Positions 6,361 through 13,642 are shown, numbered from the stretch's first letter. The stretch: DNA of 14,874 bases from Verrucomicrobiota bacterium (GCA_003219095.1 QHPM01000110.1:2157-17030), one strand, 5' to 3'. The notes: a model not told the origin generated them from the letters alone. Made by a program: numbers and translations.

Positions 6361-7137
6361 TTACGCTCGTAACACAGCGATCAAATGGCGCAGCTCATCT
6401 TCGATATCGCTGGCAATGGCAACAGTGTGGCCAATTTCCTCTCGCAACAAGATCTGATAACGGTGGCGAAACCGATGGAAAGCTTGCCGGACTGCATTCT
6501 CCGTCATATCTAAACTCGCAGCGATCTCCGACCGTGGCGGCGCTCCCGGTTCGTCCGGCAGCAATTGTTTCAGCCAATCAAATAGCGCGGCATTGCCCGC
6601 GGTGTGGTATTCGTCTTTTAATCGCCGCAACACCTGCTCCATGAGGGTCAAGGCCCAGCGGCGCTCATAAATCCGATCGGCGCTGCGAGAGTCTGCTGGT
6701 TCAATCTCACTTCGCTCGTTCGCGCTCAGTCCGTCCAGCGCCACCACTCGCTGTCCTTTGCCGCGCTTGACCGCCATCGCACGACGCCCTTCGCTAGCGA
6801 GGAAATGTTTAACTGACGTCAGCAGGTAAGAACGCAAGCGTCCTTTTTCTTTGCGAACAGCATCCAGGTCCCGGCGCTTCAGCAGCAGCGCAAAAAAGCC
6901 TTGGGTAAGATCTTCCGCTTCCTCGAGTCCGACACCCTGTCGCCTGATGAAGCTATAAACAGGTCGCCAATAAATGCGGCAAAGTTTTTCTAGCGCATCC
7001 TGTGCTGCGGGCGACTCGCCCTGTGCCTCCAGCACCACGGTCCAGTGAGTGGTGGCAAATACGGCCGCCCCGTTTTCCCGCCTCAGGTCCGTTGGGCCGA
7101 TCCCACTTTCTGAAGCGCCACCATTATTAGCGGACAC
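6361..7137 (-). CDS. ECF-like RNA polymerase sigma factor
   Basis: This 258-residue protein carries a sigma-70 region 2 segment (about 50-118), with 'YWRPVYSFIRRQG', 'EEAEDLTQGFFALLL' and 'GRLRSYLLTSVKHFLASEGRR', and a region 4 helix-turn-helix (about 200-235) with 'RSEIAASLDMTENAVRQAFHRFRHRYQILLREEI'-type spacing (key words SEIAASLD, NAVRQAFHRFR). Region 3 is absent, as in ECF factors. The N-terminal 'FATTHWTVVLEA' is a signature of sigma factors in Verrucomicrobiota and Planctomycetota. The start is GTG at 7137, with only a weak GGA upstream and an in-frame stop 24 bases before it. No anti-sigma gene is adjacent; instead a Ser/Thr kinase gene follows at once. This fits a type in which phosphorylation replaces an anti-sigma factor, as shown for the EcfP/PknT pair of Vibrio parahaemolyticus. 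That link is inferred here. Confidence 0.9.
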   Translation of the reverse strand: MSANNGGASESGIGPTDLRRENGAAVFATTHWTVVLEAQGESPAAQDALEKLCRIYWRPVYSFIRRQGVGLEEAEDLTQGFFALLLKRRDLDAVRKEKGRLRSYLLTSVKHFLASEGRRAMAVKRGKGQRVVALDGLSANERSEIEPADSRSADRIYERRWALTLMEQVLRRLKDEYHTAGNAALFDWLKQLLPDEPGAPPRSEIAASLDMTENAVRQAFHRFRHRYQILLREEIGHTVAIASDIEDELRHLIAVLRA

Positions 7138-7174
7138 AGTTCCAATCCAAGCGAAAAGTCACCCAAAAATCAAG

Positions 7175-7204
7175 ATTGCATCGGGAACGGGAAATCTAGG
7201 TCAA
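7175..7204 (-). promoter_or_regulatory. Possible sigma-70 promoter of the sigma/kinase operon
   Basis: On the minus strand TTGACC (7199-7204) is followed after 18 bases by TGCAAT (7175-7180), 38 bases before the GTG start. The -35 matches 5 of 6 and the -10 matches 4 of 6 consensus bases. The -35 overlaps the edge of a repeat element. Weak evidence. Confidence 0.25.
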
Positions 7205-7273
7205 GCCTAAGCGGCCGCCTACAATCGCTGAAGTCTCGCAGCCGACACGGCTGCCTCTACAGCTGCTCTAGGT
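7195..7273. repeat. Palindromic insert flanked by 7-bp direct repeats
   Basis: TCTAGGT occurs at 7195-7201 and again at 7267-7273. The 65 bases between hold the palindrome GCGGCCGC (7211-7218, extendable to TAAGCGGCCGCCTA with one mismatched pair) and a perfect 7-bp stem GCAGCCG/CGGCTGC with the loop ACA (7238-7254). The layout resembles a short non-autonomous element with a target duplication, in the gap between the divergent sigma-factor and thioredoxin-like genes. Confidence 0.45.
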
Positions 7274-7314
7274 GAGATTAAGGGTTGGACGTTGAGCCAG
7301 GGCATTTCGCCGGT

Positions 7315-7839
7315 ATGTTCGCTAACATGCGGATCCTAGGCTTCTCCATCCTGACCACGTTGATCGCGACCAGTTGTCTTCGCGCCGAGCCTGCGGCCGA
7401 GCAACAGGTCCGTGATGCGGTCAAATCGCCCGACCTCACGGTGGTACATTTGTGGGCGCCGTGGTGCTCCAATTGTCAGGCGGAATTAAAAAGCGGCGGC
7501 TGGTCAAAAATGGCGAAGGAAAACCCGAAAACGAAATTCGTTTTTGTTTCCGTTTGGAACAACGGGAATGACGGGCGCGCCATGTTGGAGAAATTCGGAC
7601 TGACCAATCAAGCGAATGTTACCATCGCGGCTGATCCTGGGCCGCGCACGGGCGACGCAAAAATCAAGCAGTTCGCCGGACTTCCACTGTCCTGGATTCC
7701 GACGACGTGGGTTTACAAAGGCGGCGATCTTCGTTACGCCTTAAATTACGGTGAAATCCGTTTTCCCGTGCTCGAGCAATTTTTAGCCGACAGCGAGTCG
7801 GAGTGGTCGCATAAAGGCGAACCGAAACTGGAAGAATGA
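7315..7839 (+). CDS. Thioredoxin-like exported protein
   Basis: From the ATG at 7315 this is a 174-residue protein. It has an N-terminal export signal (MRILGFSILTTLIATSCLRA, then EPAAEQQ) and a thioredoxin-type active site 'WAPWCSNCQAE', whose CxxC cysteines are about residues 51 and 54. Later parts fit the fold: a strand 'TKFVFVSVWN', and a Pro in 'LSWIPTTWVYKGG' at the place of the cis-proline loop. It probably handles disulfide or other thiol chemistry outside the cytoplasm, like TlpA/ResA proteins. The Cys in 'TSC' could be a lipoprotein site, but the lipobox is poor. Other in-frame starts are TTG 7285 and ATG 7327; none has a strong ribosome binding site. Its last codons overlap the next gene (ATGA), so it heads an operon with the protease and cbs. 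Confidence 0.82.
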   Translation: MFANMRILGFSILTTLIATSCLRAEPAAEQQVRDAVKSPDLTVVHLWAPWCSNCQAELKSGGWSKMAKENPKTKFVFVSVWNNGNDGRAMLEKFGLTNQANVTIAADPGPRTGDAKIKQFAGLPLSWIPTTWVYKGGDLRYALNYGEIRFPVLEQFLADSESEWSHKGEPKLEE

Positions 7840-8684
7840 CGACGGCAACACTTTCCCCGAAAAGCGCAAAGGTGAAATTTCGTTTAGCGGGCGGGGGCCA
7901 GCCCCTCATTCTCCTGCCGGTGCGAGTGAATGGCGACGGACCATTCGAATTTATTTTAGACACGGGCGCGGGCACCTCACTCCTTTCATCTGACCTGGCG
8001 AAAAAGCTGAACATCAAAATCATCAGCACGAAAGAAGGGCAAAGCGCCGGCGGAAAAATTTCGGTGTCGCTGGCCAAGATCGATTCACTCGCTCTCGGAG
8101 CAGCAAAGCTCGACGACGTCGATGTTGGGATTGTCGATCTTAATCACATTGCCAAGACCATCGGCACGAAAATCGATGGCGATGTCGGCTACAATTTTCT
8201 GAAGCATTTCCGCATCACGATCGACTATCACGATTGCGAGATCCGATTCGACGATGCGACGCGAATCGAGCGCTTAGGAAGGTCAGCCAAGACCGAAGTT
8301 CCGATGCGATTGGCGAGCCTGGCCAAGCCGCTCCTGCTGGTGGAGGTGCATGCAAACGGCCACGGCCCATTTCAATTTGCCATCGACACTGGCACGTCTA
8401 CGACCGCGATCGCACCCGAACTGGCGCAGCAACTCGGTCTCGAGGGCTCGCCCGTCGGTCCGCTCACGACCGGTGGCGCGAGGGTCAATGTTACCGCAGG
8501 TACCTTAAAATCGTTCCAGATCGGTGGCGCGCGAATCGACGATCTCGTCGTTGTTGTCGCCGATTTCTTCTCCGTGCTCAGTCAGGCCGTTGGCGCCAGG
8601 CTCGATGGCATTGTCGGCTACAATTTTCTTCGAAACTTCAGGGTTGTGATTGATTACCCGGGCGAGAAATTTCGTTTGGAGTAA
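7836..8684 (+). CDS. Retropepsin-like aspartic protease with two tandem domains
   Basis: The 282-residue protein has two catalytic DTG motifs, 'FILDTGAGTSLL' (D42) and 'FAIDTGTSTTAI' (D184). Each lies about 70-80 residues before a matching 'GYNFL..FR..IDY' segment (118-131 and 261-274). It is therefore an internal duplication of one retropepsin-type unit, which could fold as a single-chain pseudodimer with both aspartates in one site. No signal peptide or membrane span is visible at the chosen ATG, so it appears cytoplasmic unless the N-terminus is misplaced. It overlaps the thioredoxin-like gene by 4 bases and ends 3 bases before cbs, so all three are co-transcribed. Substrate unknown. Confidence 0.85.
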   Translation: MTTATLSPKSAKVKFRLAGGGQPLILLPVRVNGDGPFEFILDTGAGTSLLSSDLAKKLNIKIISTKEGQSAGGKISVSLAKIDSLALGAAKLDDVDVGIVDLNHIAKTIGTKIDGDVGYNFLKHFRITIDYHDCEIRFDDATRIERLGRSAKTEVPMRLASLAKPLLLVEVHANGHGPFQFAIDTGTSTTAIAPELAQQLGLEGSPVGPLTTGGARVNVTAGTLKSFQIGGARIDDLVVVVADFFSVLSQAVGARLDGIVGYNFLRNFRVVIDYPGEKFRLE

Positions 8685-8687
8685 ACG

Positions 8688-10124
8688 ATGGTCCCAACCC
8701 TGGTCCCGGCGCAAAAATCGATTGACCGCCCCCCCGCGATTCTCTCGCTTATCGGCGACACCCCTCTCGTCGAAGTAACTCGGATCGACACCGGGCCGTG
8801 CCACCTTTTTTTGAAGTTGGAAAATCAAAATCCAACCGGCTCGATCAAAGACCGCGTCGCACTAGTGATGGTGGAGGCGGCGGAACGAGATGGCCAGCTC
8901 GGGCCCGGCGGCACGATCATCGAAGCGACCGCGGGCAACACTGGGCTCGGACTCGCCCTGGTCGCGGCCGCGAAAGGTTACCGCATAATTCTCGTTATCC
9001 CGGACAAGATGTCGCAGGAAAAAATCGCGCACGTCCGCGCCCTCGGTGCCGAGGTTCGGCTGACGCGCTCCGATGTGAGGCGAGGGCATCCGGAATATTA
9101 TCAGGATGTGGCAGCGCGGCTGGCCAGCGAAATTCCAGGCGGATTTTATGTTAATCAGTTCGGCAATCCGGCAAATCCGCTGGCGCATGAACGCTCTACT
9201 GGGCCAGAAATTTGGGAGCAAATGCGACACGACGTTGATACGATCGTGGTTGGCGTCGGTTCCGGCGGAACCCTAACGGGACTTGGACGGTTTTTTAACC
9301 GGGTCAAGCCGCGACGCGGAGTGGAAATGGTTTTGGCCGATCCGACCGGCTCGATTCTTTACGAATGGGTGAAGACGGGAAAGCTGGTCGAGTCTGGTAG
9401 CTGGGCGGTGGAAGGAATCGGGGAGGATTTTGTTCCGGACAACGCTGACATGTCGTTCGTGACTGAAGCCTTTGAGATTGACGACTCCGATAGTTTCGCG
9501 ACCGCGCGCGAGCTTTTGCGCAAGGAAGGAATCCTCGGTGGCTCCTCCACCGGCACCTTGTTGGCGGGGGCGCTCCGATATTGCCGACAGCAAACCAAAC
9601 CGAAACGGGTCGTCACCTTCGTTTGTGACAGCGGCAACAAATATCTCTCGAAAATGTTCAACGATGTCTGGATGGCGGAACAAGGATTCACCATTCGGGC
9701 AATGCATGGTGATTTAAGCGATCTGATTTTGCATCGATACGAAGCAGGGGAAGTCGTGACCATTGGGCCGACCGACACCCTGCTCACTGCCTTCAGACGC
9801 ATGCGCCAGGCCGATGTCTCGCAGTTACCGGTGGTGGAAGAAAGCGGTCGCGTTGTCGGTATCATCGATGAATCGGACATCCTGGTGAAAGTGCACCGTG
9901 ACGCCTCGCATTTTAATGATCCGGTGAGCCATGCCATGACTGATCAACTGGAGACGCTGCCGCCGGATGCAAAAATTGACAATCTGCTCGGCGTATTCGA
10001 TCGCGGGCGGGTCGCCATTGTCATGGACGGCGACAAGTTTCTCGGCCTCATTACCAGAAGCGACCTCCTTTCCTATCTGCGCCGGCACATGCCGAAGTCG
10101 CCGGTCGAACGCGAGTTTAGTTAA
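8688..10124 (+). CDS. cbs: Cystathionine beta-synthase
   Basis: This PLP enzyme (478 residues) should condense homocysteine with serine (or an activated serine) to cystathionine, the first step of reverse transsulfuration. The fold-type II core (about 15-330) shows 'NPTGSIKDR' with PLP lysine K54, 'TAGNTG' (81-86) and the phosphate-binding 'GSGGTLTG' (191-198), plus 'EGIGEDFVP'. Two CBS (Bateman) domains follow at about 344-405 and 410-468; in relatives such a pair binds adenosyl ligands and tunes activity. There is no N-terminal haem-binding extension as in mammalian enzymes. Length and layout fit a full-length bacterial or yeast-type enzyme rather than cysteine synthase, which lacks the CBS pair. 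GGAG at the end of the protease gene serves as ribosome binding site 7 bases before the ATG. The gamma-lyase gene downstream supports the pathway. Confidence 0.92.
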   Translation: MVPTLVPAQKSIDRPPAILSLIGDTPLVEVTRIDTGPCHLFLKLENQNPTGSIKDRVALVMVEAAERDGQLGPGGTIIEATAGNTGLGLALVAAAKGYRIILVIPDKMSQEKIAHVRALGAEVRLTRSDVRRGHPEYYQDVAARLASEIPGGFYVNQFGNPANPLAHERSTGPEIWEQMRHDVDTIVVGVGSGGTLTGLGRFFNRVKPRRGVEMVLADPTGSILYEWVKTGKLVESGSWAVEGIGEDFVPDNADMSFVTEAFEIDDSDSFATARELLRKEGILGGSSTGTLLAGALRYCRQQTKPKRVVTFVCDSGNKYLSKMFNDVWMAEQGFTIRAMHGDLSDLILHRYEAGEVVTIGPTDTLLTAFRRMRQADVSQLPVVEESGRVVGIIDESDILVKVHRDASHFNDPVSHAMTDQLETLPPDAKIDNLLGVFDRGRVAIVMDGDKFLGLITRSDLLSYLRRHMPKSPVEREFS

Positions 10125-10164
10125 TACGGACCGCGAGACCCGAACTACAGACGATCGCCGGCGT

Positions 10165-10180
10165 TTTCGCTCGGGATGAC
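10165..10180. repeat. Half copy of palindromic repeat
   Basis: TTTCGCTCGGGATGAC matches CTTCGCTCGGCATGAC at 11605-11620 in 14 of 16 bases. It appears to be a remnant of the same inverted-repeat family, without its partner arm. Confidence 0.35.
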
Positions 10181-10246
10181 GGCAGGCTTGGCTGCAAATT
10201 CGTTTTCCCAATCCTCGTTCCCCGCGTAATCTGCGGTCTAACCTTT

Positions 10247-10362
10247 GGAACATAGACATGTTGTCTGTGTGCCAAACGGGCATTCTGCCTCTTTCCTGTT
10301 GCCCATGGCGCAGCAGCAGGCTGAAAGCCCGCTGGGCATACAGGCTGGAAAGCCTATGTTCC
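10247..10362. repeat. 116-bp multi-hairpin palindromic element
   Basis: The element is bounded by 9-bp perfect inverted repeats, GGAACATAG (10247-10255) and CTATGTTCC (10354-10362). Inside, nested pairs continue: TGTGTGCC (10266-10273) with GGCATACA (10335-10342, one wobble), CGGGC (10277-10281) with GCCCG (10327-10331) and CCTGTTG (10295-10301) with CAGCAGG (10314-10320, one wobble). Side hairpins with short loops are AGACA-TGT-TGTCT and AGGCT-GGAA-AGCCT. The whole can fold as a branched cruciform. It fills the gap between cbs and the gamma-lyase gene and ends 10 bases before the latter's ATG, so it would lie in its mRNA leader. Confidence 0.7.
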
Positions 10363-10372
10363 CCTTTTTCCG

Positions 10373-11530
10373 ATGAAGAATTACGACATCGCCACTCGCA
10401 CCATCCATGCCGGACAGGAACCCGACCCTTCAACGGGCGCGATCATGACGCCGATTTACGCTACTTCGACTTACGTGCAGGAAAGCCCCGGCAAGCACAA
10501 GGGTTACGATTACTCGCGCTCAATCAATCCGACACGACTGGCTTACGAAAAATGCATCGCCGATCTGGAAAGCGGCACGCGAGGTTGGGCCTTTGCCTCT
10601 GGACTAGCCGCCATCGCGACCGCCCTTGATGCCCTCGACAGCGGTTCGCACGTGGTCGCAAGCGATGATCTTTATGGCGGGACATTCCGGCTTTTCGAAA
10701 AAGTCCGGCGCCGCTCCGCCAACTTGGATTTCACTTTCACCGATCTCACCAACGCGTCGAATTTCGTAAAATCGATCAAACCCAATACCCGGATGGTTTG
10801 GATCGAAACACCGAGCAATCCGCTTTTGAAAATCATCGACATCGAAGCCATCGCGAAAGTCGCGCGCGAGAAAAAGATCATCAGCGTTTCCGATAACACC
10901 TTCGCCACGCCTTGGATTCAGCGCCCGATCGAATCCGGCTTCGACATGGTGATCCATTCCGCCACGAAATATTTGAACGGGCATTCCGATATAGTCGGCG
11001 GCGTCATTGTTGTCGGTGAAAATAAGGAGCTGGCTGATCAGATCGCGTTTCTGCAAAATTCGGTCGGGGCAATCGCGGGGCCCTTCGACAGTTTTCTGGC
11101 GCTCCGCGGATTGAAGACACTGGCGCTGCGGATGGAGCGGCATTGCTCGAACGCGCTGGAAATAGCGCGCTGGCTCGAGGAACAAGCGCAAGTGAAATCG
11201 GTCCATTATCCCGGGCTCAAAACGCATCCGCAGCACGATCTCGCGCGCCAGCAAATGCGCGGATTCGGCGGGATCGTCACGGTTGTTTTGAAAACGGATC
11301 TCGAGGGAACCCGGCGCTTTCTTGAGAACACGCATCTATTTGCCCTGGCCGAAAGTTTGGGCGGAGTCGAGAGCTTGATCGATCATCCCGCCATTATGAC
11401 GCATGGCTCGATCCCGAAAGATCAGCGCGAGAAACTCGGGATTACCGATTCACTGGTGCGTTTGTCGGTCGGGGTTGAAGGGGTGCGCGATTTAATCGAC
11501 GATCTGCAATTCGCATTCGATGCGATTTGA
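10373..11530 (+). CDS. Cystathionine gamma-lyase / gamma-synthase family PLP enzyme
   Basis: The 385-residue protein is a fold-type I Cys/Met metabolism PLP enzyme. Visible landmarks are 'YDYSRSINPTR' (Y47, R49 of the neighbouring-subunit phosphate site), 'SVSDNTFATPW' with D174, 'HSATKYLNGHSD' with PLP lysine K199, and the C-terminal 'ESLGGVESLIDHPAIMTH' and 'RLSVGVE'. Lengths of 380-400 are normal for this family. Sequence alone does not separate gamma-lyase (cystathionine to cysteine, 2-oxobutyrate and ammonia) from gamma-synthase. The preceding cbs gene favours the lyase, completing homocysteine-to-cysteine conversion (metB/mccB-like). No ribosome binding site precedes the ATG; the 116-bp palindromic element ends 10 bases upstream. 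It may be read from the cbs promoter or from its own. Confidence 0.9.
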   Translation: MKNYDIATRTIHAGQEPDPSTGAIMTPIYATSTYVQESPGKHKGYDYSRSINPTRLAYEKCIADLESGTRGWAFASGLAAIATALDALDSGSHVVASDDLYGGTFRLFEKVRRRSANLDFTFTDLTNASNFVKSIKPNTRMVWIETPSNPLLKIIDIEAIAKVAREKKIISVSDNTFATPWIQRPIESGFDMVIHSATKYLNGHSDIVGGVIVVGENKELADQIAFLQNSVGAIAGPFDSFLALRGLKTLALRMERHCSNALEIARWLEEQAQVKSVHYPGLKTHPQHDLARQQMRGFGGIVTVVLKTDLEGTRRFLENTHLFALAESLGGVESLIDHPAIMTHGSIPKDQREKLGITDSLVRLSVGVEGVRDLIDDLQFAFDAI

Positions 11531-11537
11531 CGTGGCT

Positions 11538-11620
11538 GTCGTCCCGAGCGGAGTCGAGGGATTCCGCTGCGTAAGCTTAAGGGTAACCCCTCGGATCCCT
11601 CGACCTTCGCTCGGCATGAC
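11538..11620. repeat. Interspersed inverted repeat between gamma-lyase and aroC
   Basis: Arms of 28 bases at 11538-11565 and 11593-11620 are imperfect reverse complements; they share CCGAGCG, GTCGAGGGAT and the outer GTC/GAC. The 27-base centre contains AAGCTT and GGGTAACCC. The segment begins 7 bases after the gamma-lyase stop codon. It belongs to a class of intergenic palindromes and may also act as a transcription end structure, though no T-run follows. A half copy lies at 10165-10180. Confidence 0.6.
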
Positions 11621-11671
11621 GAAGTTCTGGAGTTGAGAGATTCTTCATTCCCGTCAGAATGATGACTGGAA

Positions 11672-12706
11672 ATGGGCAACACCTTTGGACAACTTTTTCG
11701 TGTCACCACTTTCCGGATCGCGCTCTCGAACCATGATATTCAACAGGAGCTCGATCGCCGCCGTCCCGGTCAGAGCAGAATAACAACGCAGCGAAAGGAG
11801 CCAGATCGCTGTGAAATTGTGTCCGGTGTTTTCGAAGGGAAAACCCTCGGCACCCCGATAACAGTTCTCGTTAGAAACGAAGATGCGCGTCCGCAAGCGT
11901 ATGAGGCGATGCGCGAAACTTTTCGTCCCTCGCACGCCGATTTCACCTACCAAGCCAAATACGGGATTCGCAACTGGCAGGGCGGCGGCCGCGCCAGCGC
12001 TCGGGAAACGATCGGTCGCGTCGCCGCCGCCGCCATTGCCGGCAAGGTGTTGACAACACTCTTTCCAAAAATCGAAATCGTTGCCTTCGTCACGCAAATT
12101 CACCAGATCGCCGCGAAAATTAACCGGTCGAAAGTTAAAACCGCGGACGTAGAAGCAACGATCGTCCGTTGTCCCGACAAAGCGGCTGCGAAGAACATGA
12201 TCGCTCTGATCGAGCAAACCCGGGCCGCAGGCGATTCGCTTGGTGGCGTGATTGAGTGTGTCGCGCGAAATGTTCCCGCCGGGTTGGGTGAGCCCGTTTT
12301 CGACAAGCTCGAAGCTGATCTGGCAAAGGCGATGTTGAGTCTGCCCGCCACCAAGGGTTTCGAAATCGGTTCCGGATTTTCCGCGACCCGCCTGTGCGGT
12401 TCAGAACACAATGACGCTTTCGAAGAGCGCGGCGGACGTGTCAGCACACGCACGAATTTTTCCGGCGGTATCCAAGGGGGGATTTCCAATGGTGAGGATA
12501 TTTATTTTCGCGTCGCCTTTAAGCCGACGGCAACGATCGCGCGCGAGCAGGAAACCATCACTTCATCCGGCAAAAAAACAAAATTGATCGCCCGCGGACG
12601 GCATGATCCATGTGTATTGCCGCGCGCCGTCCCGATGGTGGAGGCAATGACCGCATTGGTGCTTTGCGATCATGCGTTGCGCCAGCGGGCGATCGCGAAG
12701 AGTTAG
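11672..12706 (+). CDS. aroC: Chorismate synthase with internal deletion of signature 1
   Basis: Chorismate synthase makes chorismate from 5-enolpyruvylshikimate 3-phosphate using reduced FMN, the last shared step of aromatic biosynthesis. The 344-residue frame starts '[14 protein letters not shown]' and matches the family strongly later: '[15 protein letters not shown]', '[13 protein letters not shown]', '[16 protein letters not shown]' (H88), '[21 protein letters not shown]' (signature 2, about 104-123) and '[17 protein letters not shown]' (signature 3, from about 309). Directly after F14 the protein jumps to '[13 protein letters not shown]'. About 17 residues expected there, holding GESHG and the 'DGCPP' turn, are absent without a frame break (junction at 11713/11714). 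The lost histidine is one of two invariant active-site histidines, so activity is doubtful. It may be a variant, a decayed gene or a sequencing/assembly deletion. The CvpA gene follows after 18 bases. Confidence 0.93.
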   Translation: MGNTFGQLFRVTTFRIALSNHDIQQELDRRRPGQSRITTQRKEPDRCEIVSGVFEGKTLGTPITVLVRNEDARPQAYEAMRETFRPSHADFTYQAKYGIRNWQGGGRASARETIGRVAAAAIAGKVLTTLFPKIEIVAFVTQIHQIAAKINRSKVKTADVEATIVRCPDKAAAKNMIALIEQTRAAGDSLGGVIECVARNVPAGLGEPVFDKLEADLAKAMLSLPATKGFEIGSGFSATRLCGSEHNDAFEERGGRVSTRTNFSGGIQGGISNGEDIYFRVAFKPTATIAREQETITSSGKKTKLIARGRHDPCVLPRAVPMVEAMTALVLCDHALRQRAIAKS

Positions 12707-12724
12707 CGTTCCGCCTCCATTCCC

Positions 12725-13642
12725 GTGCTTTCAGTAATCGCGAATCCCCAACCCCCAGCCGTTGCCGCACCGGGCTGGCAATTCGTCTTCCTGTCGTTGG
12801 CCGTTGTCATCCTTTTGCTCGAAATCATTCATGGTTGGCGACTCGGTCTGGTTCGACAGCTGGTTCGGGTGATTGCCATTATTGTCGCTTATTCATCCGC
12901 GTTTTTTGGCGCCCGCCCCACCGTCCCGCTCCTGCGCTCGTTCTTTAAATTACCCGATCCGATTCTCGCCGTCCTGGGGGGTGCAATTCTGGCCGCTCTC
13001 CTCTTCGCCGCCATTAATCTGATCGGCGCGTTTTTATTCAAAAAAACTGCGCAACAGGAATCGCGCTTCGTTCGTTTGATTTGGGGAAGCACCGGCGCGT
13101 TTCTCGGAATTCTACTTGGGCTGTTCACGATCTGGCTGGCCTTCGCTGGAATTCGCATGCTCGGATCGGTGGCAGAAGCGCGATTGCGAACGCAGAACCT
13201 GCCCGCGAGCACTAAGGCGCAGGCGAATGGATCTGTCCAAATTCAAACCGAATCGGCGGTCTCGCCCAACCCGCTTATGGCAATGCTGGCAGACATGAAA
13301 AATTCGCTCGAAAGCGGCCGGGTGGGGGAAACGGTACGAACCATCGATCCGCTTCCACCCGCGCTTTACCGCGTGCTGGAGAAAGCGGGCGAAGTGGCGT
13401 CGAACGTGCAAAGCGCCGAGCGATTTCTTTCGTTCCCGGGGGCGCGCGAAATCAGCGAACATCCCAAGGTCGTGGCGTTGCGCAATGATTCACGCGTGAT
13501 GGAGTTGATCGCGGCCGGGCGCGTTGTCGAGCTTATGAAAAACCAGCGCATGATCGACGCAATGAATGATCCGACCTTGCAAGCGCAAGTTAAAAAATTC
13601 GAACTGGAACGGGCGCTGGATTACGCCCTGAAGAGGAATTAA
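12725..13642 (+). CDS. CvpA-family membrane protein
   Basis: The 305-residue protein has four hydrophobic segments in its first half, at about 18-35, 42-62, 79-104 and 121-144, with 'EIIHGWRLGLVRQLVRVIAIIVAY' between the first two (short match: GWRLGLVRQL). This is the CvpA (colicin V production) pattern, in which a small-residue-rich loop follows the first helix. The second half (about 150-305) is soluble and charged, rich in helices ('RVMELIAAGRVVELMKNQRMIDAM', short match VVELMKNQRM), and is longer than in E. coli CvpA (about 160 residues). The start is GTG at 12725 without a visible ribosome binding site. Spacing of 18 bases from aroC suggests co-transcription. The role of CvpA proteins is not well defined; envelope or membrane homeostasis is proposed in other bacteria. 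Confidence 0.8.
   Translation: MLSVIANPQPPAVAAPGWQFVFLSLAVVILLLEIIHGWRLGLVRQLVRVIAIIVAYSSAFFGARPTVPLLRSFFKLPDPILAVLGGAILAALLFAAINLIGAFLFKKTAQQESRFVRLIWGSTGAFLGILLGLFTIWLAFAGIRMLGSVAEARLRTQNLPASTKAQANGSVQIQTESAVSPNPLMAMLADMKNSLESGRVGETVRTIDPLPPALYRVLEKAGEVASNVQSAERFLSFPGAREISEHPKVVALRNDSRVMELIAAGRVVELMKNQRMIDAMNDPTLQAQVKKFELERALDYALKRN

Noticed and set aside
9273..9937. Long minus-strand frames opposite cbs
   Set aside because: They are antisense shadows of the well-supported cbs gene in GC-rich sequence and show no family features.
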